Positions 16,921 through 23,481 of a stretch of DNA of 30,322 bases are shown one piece after another. The stretch lies in assembly GCA_020632955.1 (NCBI GenBank), contig JACKEO010000032.1:1-30322 (forward strand), given 5' to 3'. The position numbers were made by a program, and so were the translations under genes. The notes under the pieces are model-generated. The model saw only the letters and a list, made by a program, of their open reading frames with translations, ran no database searches and had not been told where the DNA came from. This stretch comes from Alphaproteobacteria bacterium (GTDB lineage: Bacteria; Myxococcota_A; UBA796; GCA-2862545). The stretch's first letter is position 1; every line of letters starts with the position of its first letter.

Positions 16921-17679
16921 TCAGCGCGGCCGCGGTCCGCGACCCCGACGAGACCCGGGCGGGCGCTCCATCAGGCGCGCCATGGTGGCCAGGACGTCGG
17001 CGTGGAGGTCGGCCACCTGCTCCTCCTCCCGCTCCGGCTCCCACGCCGGAGGCCGCAGCGGCGCCGCCACCCGGTGGCGCAGCCGCACGGGGCGCGGCAC
17101 GAGCGTGGGCCCGAGGCCATAGGCCAGCGGCACGGGCACCTTCAGCGCCTTGTAGGCCAGCCCCGTCACCGGGTTGTCGACCACCGTGTAGATGTCGTCG
17201 GCATCCGGGCAGGCTGCGAGCACCAGCGGCGCCCCCGTGCGCAGCGCCAGGCGCACGAAGCCCTGGCGACGGCCCCAGCGCACCTCGCCCCGCTCCCGGC
17301 TGGGACGCAGCGCCTCGCGCATGCCCCCCGGGGCCACGAACACCAGCCGGCCGTCCGCGAGGCCCCGCACGCCGTGGGCATGCGAGGCGGGACGCACCCC
17401 GAGGGTCCAGGCCGCGCCGGCCAGGCCGGGGAGCTTGAACAGGAGGTCGTCGCCCAGCGCCAGCGGCACCCGTCCCGTGGCGTCGTGGATGGCCAGCCCG
17501 AGCAGCAGCGCGTCGTACGTGGCGAGGCTGTGGTTCACGACGCAGATGGCCGGCCCCTCGGCGGGCACGTGCTCCGGACCGTCCACCTCGTGGTGGTGGT
17601 AGGCGCGCAGCGGCTCCAGCACGCGACGGATCGTCGCATACCCGCGCGGCGGCTCACCATCCGGACCCTGGACCTGCAT
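16921..17679 (-). CDS. MGAT/DGAT2-like phospholipid/glycerol acyltransferase
   Basis: A 252-residue acyltransferase, probably membrane-associated, that would transfer an acyl chain to a glycerolipid or similar acceptor. The block I motif is 'CVVNHSLATYDALLL', where His and Asp are five residues apart instead of the classic HX4D. The block 'LVFVAPGGMREALR' plus 'WGRRQGFVRLALRTGAPLV' is typical of the MGAT/DGAT2-like branch rather than PlsC. This branch makes neutral lipids in some organisms, but the product here is unknown. The ATG at 17679 has GGAGGG 6 bp upstream. A 12-bp terminator hairpin ends 14 bp before that ribosome site, so expression may not come from the Pal promoter. The C terminus is Arg/Gly/Pro-rich. 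Confidence 0.85.
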   Translation of the reverse strand: MQVQGPDGEPPRGYATIRRVLEPLRAYHHHEVDGPEHVPAEGPAICVVNHSLATYDALLLGLAIHDATGRVPLALGDDLLFKLPGLAGAAWTLGVRPASHAHGVRGLADGRLVFVAPGGMREALRPSRERGEVRWGRRQGFVRLALRTGAPLVLAACPDADDIYTVVDNPVTGLAYKALKVPVPLAYGLGPTLVPRPVRLRHRVAAPLRPPAWEPEREEEQVADLHADVLATMARLMERPPGSRRGRGPRPR

Positions 17680-17693
17680 CCCCGACCCTCCGA

Positions 17694-17727
17694 CGCGCCG
17701 GTCTCACATGATCGCGAGACCGGCGCG
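17694..17727 (-). terminator. 12-bp perfect stem-loop after pal
   Basis: CGCGCCGGTCTC (17694-17705) is the exact reverse complement of GAGACCGGCGCG (17716-17727), with a 10-nt loop. It begins 16 bp after the pal stop codon. There is no T tract. The element sits directly upstream of the acyltransferase ribosome site, so it may also attenuate that gene. Confidence 0.75.
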
Positions 17728-17742
17728 AGGGAGGGCAGCGGT

Positions 17743-18249
17743 TCAGCGCAGGGAGCCCGTGATCAGGCGGAACTCGGCGCGCCGGTTCTGCGACCAGGCC
17801 GACTCGCTGTGGCCGCTGGCGGCGGGACGCTCCTCGCCGAAGCTCACCGTGCGCACGCGGGGGCTCTCGACGCCCGCCCCGAGCAGGAAGGTGCGCACCG
17901 CGTTCGCGCGCTTCTCGCCCAGGGCGAGGTTGTAGTCGGTGGTGCCGCGCTCGTCGGCGTGGCCCTCCACCTCCACGGCGATGCCCCCGTGCTGACGGAG
18001 GAGCTCGGCGTTGCGCGCCAGCGCGGCCTTGCTGGCCTCGTTCAGGGCGGCGGAGTCGGTGTCGAAGTGCACCTTGGCGAAGTTCGACAGCACCTCGTCG
18101 AGCACCTCGCGCGGGGTCTCCTTGGAGGCCGAGCGGTCGAGGGACTCCATCGAGGCGTCGGCCGACTCGGGAGGCGCCTGCTTCTTGCAGGCCACGAGGG
18201 AGGTGCCGACCAGGAGGAGCGGGGCGGCGCGCAGGAACCAGCGGGTCAT
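17743..18249 (-). CDS. pal: Peptidoglycan-associated lipoprotein Pal
   Basis: A 168-residue lipoprotein with signal and lipobox LVAC (Cys 21), then an acidic linker and one OmpA-like domain. The domain has the peptidoglycan (diaminopimelate)-binding features: 'VHFDTDSAAL', 'VEGHADERGTTDYNLALGEK', 'RANAV', 'VSFGEERP' and 'QNRRAEF'. It anchors the outer membrane to peptidoglycan and normally works with TolB and TolA. No tol genes are adjacent. The ATG at 18249 begins the signal peptide; the same frame runs open to 18411 but the extension is not protein-like. A purine-rich GGGGGA about 8 bp upstream is a modest ribosome site. It diverges from the MscS gene at 18480. Confidence 0.9.
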   Translation of the reverse strand: MTRWFLRAAPLLLVGTSLVACKKQAPPESADASMESLDRSASKETPREVLDEVLSNFAKVHFDTDSAALNEASKAALARNAELLRQHGGIAVEVEGHADERGTTDYNLALGEKRANAVRTFLLGAGVESPRVRTVSFGEERPAASGHSESAWSQNRRAEFRLITGSLR

Positions 18250-18368
18250 GAGGGGGTCCCCCAGGGTCGCTCCGAGGTCCTGGCGCGGCATGCGCCTCGG
18301 CTCGGGGACACGCGCAATGTACCGGACCCCCCGTGGACCGTCGCGGGTCGCAGCATTCCGAGACGATC

Positions 18369-18398
18369 GGAAGGATCGGCATTGCTGGCTGATCTTCC
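18369..18398. promoter_or_regulatory. Imperfect inverted repeat between pal and mscS-like gene
   Basis: GGAAGGATCGGC and GGCTGATCTTCC form an imperfect inverted repeat with a 6-nt centre in the 230-bp divergent region. It is a possible operator or promoter part; a CTAGGG just upstream of the mscS start (about 18455) may be part of the plus-strand promoter. Apart from these, nothing clear is seen in 18250-18479. Confidence 0.25.
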
Positions 18399-18479
18399 GG
18401 CATGCAGACACAGGATCCCGCGCAGGGGGAGGCTGCCCGTCCCCCCGACGCAGGGCTAGGGCGCTCCCCGGAGCCGCCG

Positions 18480-19742
18480 ATGGACCTCGAGACCCTCACC
18501 GCCTGGAGCAGCGAGCACGCCACCGCCCTCGGCACGGCGGGCGCGATCCTGCTCGTGGCCCTGGTGGCGGCCGCGTGGCTCCGACGCGCGCTGCTGCGGG
18601 CTGCCGAGCAGGCCGAGGCCGACCACGAGGCACGGGCGCACGTGCCGGGCGAGCTGCCGCTCACCCCGGCCGAGGAGACCACCACCGAGCCGCGGCCTCC
18701 GCCGGATCCCACGGCGGAGGGGCCACCGCCCGCCGCCCCGCCCCCCGCGAACCTGGTCCGGGCGACGGCCGCCATGGCGCCGGTGCTGGTGATGCTGGTG
18801 GGCGTGGCCGCGGCCCTGGAGGTCACCGGCCTGCTGCCCGTGGGCGAGTGGGTGGCGGTGAGCCACGAGGCGCTCACCCGGCCCCTCACCGGGAACACCG
18901 AGGACCCCATCACCGCGCTGAGCCTGCTCACCCTGCTGTTCTGGCTGGGAGCGGGCTGGTGGACCTCCCGCCTGCTGCAGCGCGCCCTGGGGCGCACGAT
19001 GACGCGGCGCGGCAGCGACGAGGGCGTGGTGGCCTCGATGCAGCGCCTGCTGCACTACGTGATGCTGCTGCTGGCCCTTGGCGTGGGCCTCGAGGCCGCC
19101 GGCTTCGACCTCTCGGCCATCTTCGCCGCCTCCGCCGTCTTCGCGGTGGGCATCAGCTTCGGCCTGCAGAACATCGTCAAGAACTTCGTCTCGGGCATCA
19201 TCCTGCTCATCGAGCAGTCCATCAAGCCCGGGGACTTCCTCACGGTGGACGGCCGGCTGGTGCGCGTGCGGGAGCTCGGGGTGCGCGCCACCATCGCCGT
19301 CACCCTCGACGACGACACGATCATCATCCCGAACAGCACGCTCATCGAGAACTCGGTGGTGAACCACTCGCTGGGCACCGACGTGGTGCGCGCCCGCGCC
19401 CAGGTGGGCGTGCACTACGACAGCGACCTCGACGTGGTGCGCAAGGCGCTGGAGCAGGCCTCCCGCCGCTTCCGTCCCCGCGAGACCCACCACGACCCCG
19501 TGGTGCTGCTCACGGGCTTCGGCTCCTCCTCGGTGGACTTCGAGGTCTCGATCTGGATCGGCAACGCCTTCCTGCGTCCCCGCATCCTCTCGCAGCTGCG
19601 GCACGCCCTGTGGAACGCGCTGAAGGAGGCCGACGTGGTGATCGCGTACCCGCAGATCGACGTGCACCTCGACGGCGTGGTGCTCGAGGCCCTGCGCCGC
19701 CGAGGCTCCCGGGCCACGCCGGCCGACGAGCGCGAGGCATGA
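18480..19742 (+). CDS. MscS-family mechanosensitive ion channel
   Basis: A 420-residue inner-membrane channel that would release solutes under osmotic downshock. There is one helix at about residues 17-37, a Pro/Glu-rich cytoplasmic linker (about 45-95), then helices at about 98-120, 140-160 and 185-205. The pore helix and beta domain follow: 'FAVGISFGLQNIVKNFVSGI' near 220-240, 'IKPGDFLTVDG' and 'DDDTIIIPNSTLIENSVVNH'. The C terminus is the usual alpha/beta vestibule ('IDVHLDGVVLEAL'). It is longer than E. coli MscS (286). The ATG at 18480 is chosen because GGAG lies 6 bp upstream; an upstream ATG at 18402 would add 26 polar residues. Its stop overlaps the start of the DUF4442 gene (ATGA), so the two are translationally coupled. 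Confidence 0.9.
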   Translation: MDLETLTAWSSEHATALGTAGAILLVALVAAAWLRRALLRAAEQAEADHEARAHVPGELPLTPAEETTTEPRPPPDPTAEGPPPAAPPPANLVRATAAMAPVLVMLVGVAAALEVTGLLPVGEWVAVSHEALTRPLTGNTEDPITALSLLTLLFWLGAGWWTSRLLQRALGRTMTRRGSDEGVVASMQRLLHYVMLLLALGVGLEAAGFDLSAIFAASAVFAVGISFGLQNIVKNFVSGIILLIEQSIKPGDFLTVDGRLVRVRELGVRATIAVTLDDDTIIIPNSTLIENSVVNHSLGTDVVRARAQVGVHYDSDLDVVRKALEQASRRFRPRETHHDPVVLLTGFGSSSVDFEVSIWIGNAFLRPRILSQLRHALWNALKEADVVIAYPQIDVHLDGVVLEALRRRGSRATPADEREA

Positions 19743-20242
19743 GCCGCGGACCCCTCACCCTGCGTGCGCTCCGCCGCCTGGTCGACCGCGGCACCGCCTA
19801 CCGCCTGGGCATCTCGCTCTACCCGCCCTACCTGGGCGCCGGCATCGCCTGCGCTCGTGCCACGCCCGACCTGCGCACCGTGGAGATCACGCTCACCCTG
19901 CGCTGGTACAACCGGAACTTCGTGGGCACCCACTTCGGCGGGTCCCTCTTCTCCATGTGCGACCCCCACTACATGCTCATGCTGCTGGAGGCCCTGGGCC
20001 ACCGCTGCGTGGTGTGGGACAAGGCCGCCACCATCCGCTACCGGCGGCCCGGCCGCGGCGTGGTCCGCGCCGTCTTCCACCTCTCCCAGGAGCGGCTCGA
20101 CGCGATCACGGCGAAGCTCGACGCCGGCGCCCGCAGCCTCGACGAGACCTTCGAGGTGCAGGTGGTCGACGCCGAGGGCACCGTCGTCGCCGAGCTCGAG
20201 AAGGTGGTCTACCTCCGACGCAAGGAGCTCCCGCAGGGGTGA
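19739..20242 (+). CDS. DUF4442 hotdog-fold thioesterase-like protein
   Basis: A 167-residue cytoplasmic protein matching DUF4442: 'NRNFVGTHFGGSLFSMCDPH', 'YMLMLLEALG', 'VVWDKAATIRYRRPGRGVV' and 'FEVQVVDAEGTVVAELEKVV'. The family has the hotdog fold shared with acyl-CoA thioesterases, so an acyl-thioester substrate is plausible but not proven. Its length is typical for the family. The ATG overlaps the stop of the MscS gene by 4 bases, and the metallophosphoesterase gene follows 75 bp later on the same strand. The coupling to a mechanosensitive channel is unexpected for a thioesterase and may point to membrane lipid remodelling; this is inference. Confidence 0.88.
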   Translation: MSRGPLTLRALRRLVDRGTAYRLGISLYPPYLGAGIACARATPDLRTVEITLTLRWYNRNFVGTHFGGSLFSMCDPHYMLMLLEALGHRCVVWDKAATIRYRRPGRGVVRAVFHLSQERLDAITAKLDAGARSLDETFEVQVVDAEGTVVAELEKVVYLRRKELPQG

Positions 20243-20317
20243 GCGCCACCGCGTGCTGCGCGATCCTGTGCCGACTTCGCCACGCGCTCGCCCTCCGCGA
20301 GGGACTACGATGGACCC

Positions 20318-21787
20318 ATGCACGGTGCGCCGCACACGGTCGTGATCTCCGACGTCCACCTCACGACGGCCGTGGAGCCCGATCCGAAGCGTCCCCTGTG
20401 GAAGCGCTTCCAGCAGCGCGACCTCTTCTGCGACCCCGATCTGGTGGCCATGCTCCGCCACGCACGCGCCGACGCCCGGGAGGCGGGACGCACCCTGGAG
20501 CTGGTGCTCGACGGCGACATCTTCGACTTCGACGCCGCCACCCGCCTGCCGGACGACGACCGCTTCAAGGTGGGATGGCTCGAGCGCCTGCGCGGGCTCA
20601 ACCCCACGGAGGAGAAGTCGGCCTGGAAGCTCGAGCGCATCCTCGACGAGCACCCCGAGGTGGTGCTGGCGCTGCAGGAGCTGCTCGACGACGGCGACCG
20701 CCTGGTCTTCGTGGTGGGCAACCACGACCTCGATCTGCACTGGCCCGCCGTGCAGGCCGTGCTCCACCGGCGCCTCGACCCCGAGGGCACCCGCGACCTG
20801 CGGGTGTGCGCCTGGTTCTACCTGTCGAACGGCGACACCCTCATCGAGCACGGCCACCAGTACGACACCTACTGCCTCTGCCAGGACCCCGTCTCGCCGG
20901 TGATCCGCACCCGCCCGCAGGGCCCCGGTCGCATCCGGCTGCCCTTCGGCAACTACGCCAGCCGCTACATGTCGAACGGCATGGGCCTGTTCAACCCGCA
21001 CGCCGACAAGGCCTTCGTGATGCCCTTCTGGGGCTACGTGGACTTCTTCTACCGCCACGTGGCCCGCACCCAGCCGCTGCTCGTGTGGACCTGGATCTGG
21101 ACCTCGGCCGCCACCTTCGTGGCCAGCCTGCGCGACGGCCTGCTGCCCGCCGAGCGTGACGTGGTGGGCCTGGAGGACCGGGTGGAGGAGATCGCCCGCA
21201 CCAGCCAGGCCACGCCGCGCGTGGTGCGTGCGCTCGACGCGCTGCGGGCCCACCCCGCCATCTTCCACCCCTGGAAGGTCTACCGGGAGCTGTGGCTCGA
21301 CCGCCTCACCCTGGTGCTGCTGGTGATCGTGGGGTCCTTCCAGCTGCTCGCCACGATCAACGTGCTCGTGGGCGTGTCGCTGGCCTGGTGGTTCCTCGTC
21401 TTCGGCGCCCTGCTCGTGCCCTTCATCTTCTACGCCAAGCAGGTGCGGTCCGACGTCGACAACCTCGAGGGCGAGCTGCGCCGGCGCCTGCCCCTGCTGC
21501 AACGGGTGACCGGGGTGCGCCGCCTCGTGCTCGGCCACACCCACGTGCCGCGCCACGACGTGCTGGGTGGCATGGAGGTGCTCAACGCCGGCACGTGGGC
21601 GCCCGCCTACCGCGACGTGGCCTGCACCGAGCCCGTGTGGCGCCGCCACGTGGTGCGCATCCGCCCCACCTCCACAGCCGGCCGACGCGCCACCCTCGAG
21701 GCCTGGACGGGCGACCACTTCGACGTGGTGTCGTCGGGCTCCCCTGGCGGGCCCGCCCGCACGCCCTCGGTGGTGGCCGCGAAGTAG
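20318..21787 (+). CDS. Calcineurin-like metallophosphoesterase with membrane insert
   Basis: A 489-residue phosphoesterase. Metal-binding blocks are complete: D12-x-H14 ('ISDVHLT'), GDxFD with D67, GNHD (N135, H136), a His pair in 'IEHGHQYDTY' (about 178-180) and 'VLGHTHVPRH' near residue 406. The order fits the broad LpxH/UDP-diacylglucosamine hydrolase-like group. What sets it apart is a pair of hydrophobic helices at about residues 329-372 between the fourth and fifth blocks, so the active site is held at the membrane. The substrate may be a lipid-linked phosphate, which is inference. The ATG at 20318 is used; another ATG at 20310 is out of frame. The C terminus is Ser/Gly/Pro-rich. A hairpin at 21794-21811 follows. 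Confidence 0.88.
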   Translation: MHGAPHTVVISDVHLTTAVEPDPKRPLWKRFQQRDLFCDPDLVAMLRHARADAREAGRTLELVLDGDIFDFDAATRLPDDDRFKVGWLERLRGLNPTEEKSAWKLERILDEHPEVVLALQELLDDGDRLVFVVGNHDLDLHWPAVQAVLHRRLDPEGTRDLRVCAWFYLSNGDTLIEHGHQYDTYCLCQDPVSPVIRTRPQGPGRIRLPFGNYASRYMSNGMGLFNPHADKAFVMPFWGYVDFFYRHVARTQPLLVWTWIWTSAATFVASLRDGLLPAERDVVGLEDRVEEIARTSQATPRVVRALDALRAHPAIFHPWKVYRELWLDRLTLVLLVIVGSFQLLATINVLVGVSLAWWFLVFGALLVPFIFYAKQVRSDVDNLEGELRRRLPLLQRVTGVRRLVLGHTHVPRHDVLGGMEVLNAGTWAPAYRDVACTEPVWRRHVVRIRPTSTAGRRATLEAWTGDHFDVVSSGSPGGPARTPSVVAAK

Positions 21788-21793
21788 CGCCAC

Positions 21794-21811
21794 CGCGACA
21801 GCGATGTCGCG
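21794..21811 (+). terminator. 7-bp stem with GNRA-type loop after metallophosphoesterase gene
   Basis: CGCGACA (21794-21800) and TGTCGCG (21805-21811) are perfect complements closing a GCGA tetraloop, which is unusually stable in RNA. It starts 7 bp after the stop codon and precedes the sigma-54-type promoter. There is no T tract. Confidence 0.55.
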
Positions 21812-21862
21812 ATCCCGGCGACCCCCTGCCGCACGACGCCGTGGGCACGGGGCTGGCGGGGC

Positions 21863-21878
21863 TGGCACGTCGCGTGCA
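21863..21878 (+). promoter_or_regulatory. Sigma-54 (-24/-12) promoter
   Basis: TGGCACG-TCGC-GTGCA at 21863-21878 matches the consensus TGGCACG-N4-TTGCW with one mismatch (T to G at the first T of TTGC). The GG (21864-21865) and GC (21876-21877) have the required 12-bp spacing. Transcription would start near 21889, leaving a leader of about 16 nt that contains the GAGGAGG ribosome site before the ATG at 21905. This implies control by an activator ATPase; none is in the window. Confidence 0.6.
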
Positions 21879-21904
21879 AGCGTGGAGCCGAGGAGGGTGG
21901 ACCC

Positions 21905-23479
21905 ATGACCATCTCCAGCTCCCTGCTGCTGGCGGCCCTGGCGGGCTGCAGCTCCGCGGACTCCAAGGACTACGAGCGCGGCGGCGCGGACTACGACACC
22001 GACGTCGACGCCTACGAGCCCGACGACGGCGACACCTTCACCTTCGACACCGCCGGCGGCTCCCCGCCCGAGACCGAGACCGACCGCCTGAACCTGCGCC
22101 CCGCGCAGACCGAGGCCTACGTCTTCGTCGCCAACCCCGAGCGCGACACGGTCACCCGCATCCACGTGCAGACGCGCGACGTGCGCACCGTGCGGGTGGG
22201 CCACCTGCCCCGCGTGGTGGCCATCACGCCGGACTACCGCCGCGCCGTGGTCTTCAACCGCGGCGACGACAGCGTCTCGGTGATCGAGGCCGAGAAGCTG
22301 CAGGTGGACCACGTCGCGGTGCGCGACAACCTCACGAACATGGTGCTCGCCCCCGGCGGTGCGTGGGCGGTGCTCTGGCACGACCCGGGCGCCATCCGGA
22401 AGGGCGACCCGCCCGTGCCGCCCGCCGCCTCCTTCCACGAGGTGAGCCTGGTGCACACCGAGACCCTGGCCCACGTGCCCCTCGTGGTGGGCTTCATCCC
22501 CACCGCCGTGCGCTTCACCCCCGACGGCCGGCGCGCGGTGGTGGCGTCCGACGCCCAGCTCGCCGTGGTGGACCTGTCCCTCGACGTGCCCACGCTGGAG
22601 CTCGTCGACATCGCCGACCCCCTCGACCCGCCGCTCACCGAGGAGATCGTGCTGGATCCCTCGGGTCGCTGGGCCTTCCTGCGCCAGCGCGACCGCGACG
22701 TGGTGGCGGTGGTCGATCTCGAGCAGGAGATCGTGGGCGAGGTGGCCGTGGGTGCCGACCCCACCGACCTCGACCTCACCCCCGACGGCACGCGCGCCGT
22801 GGTGGTGAGCCGCGGCGCCGGCGAGGTCACCGTGCTCGACGTGGCCGACCCCTTCGCGCCGCCCACCGTGGTGCCGTTCCCGGTGGGCGCGGGATCGCTG
22901 GGCGCCGTGCTCCTCGGCCCCGACGAGACCGGCATCCTCTACACCACGGCCACGGCCGCCAGCCGCTACGCCACCTGGGACCTCACCACCCAGGAGATCA
23001 TCGCCCACCCCCTGGTCAAGCCCGCCCAGGTGGTGGCCCGCACCCCCACCGGCGACAGCCTGCTCGTGGTGCACACCCGCGACGACGCGCCCGACGGCAG
23101 CACGCCCGTGCCCTACCGGGGCAAGGACGCCATCAGCCTCGTGAGCCTGAAGGACTTCCGCGCCAACACCATCGCCCTGCAGGCCGAGCCCATCGGCTAC
23201 GCCAACAGCCGCGACGGCCGCCGCGGCTACCTCGTGCTCGAGGACACGCCGCTCCTGGCGGTGCTCGACTACAGCTCGCTGATCCACACGCCGCTCACCC
23301 TGCGGTCGAACGCGGTCTTCGTGGGCGTGCTCCCCGACCTCGACCCCTCCGACGGCGACCAGCCGCCGGCCTGGGTCAGCCAGGAGCACAGCCTGGGACG
23401 CATCAGCTTCTACGACCCCGACGCCTCCAGCCTCGAGACCATCACCGGCTTCGAGCTCAACAGCGCGATCGAGGAGTGA
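21905..23479 (+). CDS. Beta-propeller lipoprotein A (YVTN-like repeats)
   Basis: A 524-residue lipoprotein, first gene of a three-gene operon. Lipobox LAGC with Cys 15, then an Asp/Glu/Thr-rich linker to about residue 55. The rest is built of beta-propeller blades of the YVTN/PD40 kind: 'EAYVFVANPERDTVTRIHV', 'AITPDYRRAVVFNRGDDSVS', 'RFTPDGRRAVVAS' and 'DLTPDGTRAVVVSRGAGEVT'. Near the C terminus it has 'WVSQEHSLGRISFYDP' and 'ITGFELNSAIEE', a motif shared with the next gene product. It has no recognised enzyme motif, so a binding or scaffolding role at the outer membrane is the simplest reading. The ATG has GAGGAGG upstream. It lies 16 nt downstream of the predicted start of a sigma-54 promoter. 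The stop is 2 bp from the next ATG. Confidence 0.85.
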   Translation: MTISSSLLLAALAGCSSADSKDYERGGADYDTDVDAYEPDDGDTFTFDTAGGSPPETETDRLNLRPAQTEAYVFVANPERDTVTRIHVQTRDVRTVRVGHLPRVVAITPDYRRAVVFNRGDDSVSVIEAEKLQVDHVAVRDNLTNMVLAPGGAWAVLWHDPGAIRKGDPPVPPAASFHEVSLVHTETLAHVPLVVGFIPTAVRFTPDGRRAVVASDAQLAVVDLSLDVPTLELVDIADPLDPPLTEEIVLDPSGRWAFLRQRDRDVVAVVDLEQEIVGEVAVGADPTDLDLTPDGTRAVVVSRGAGEVTVLDVADPFAPPTVVPFPVGAGSLGAVLLGPDETGILYTTATAASRYATWDLTTQEIIAHPLVKPAQVVARTPTGDSLLVVHTRDDAPDGSTPVPYRGKDAISLVSLKDFRANTIALQAEPIGYANSRDGRRGYLVLEDTPLLAVLDYSSLIHTPLTLRSNAVFVGVLPDLDPSDGDQPPAWVSQEHSLGRISFYDPDASSLETITGFELNSAIEE

Positions 23480-23481
23480 GC

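Noticed and set aside
19415..23389. Minus-strand open frame of about 1324 codons opposite four plus-strand genes
   Set aside because: It crosses two intergenic regions, a terminator hairpin and a promoter of the plus strand, and its translation is Gly/His/Val-rich without domains.
21292..23481. Upstream in-frame extension of propeller lipoprotein B
   Set aside because: It overlaps the metallophosphoesterase and lipoprotein A genes; the lipoprotein signal starts at 23482 with a ribosome site just before it.
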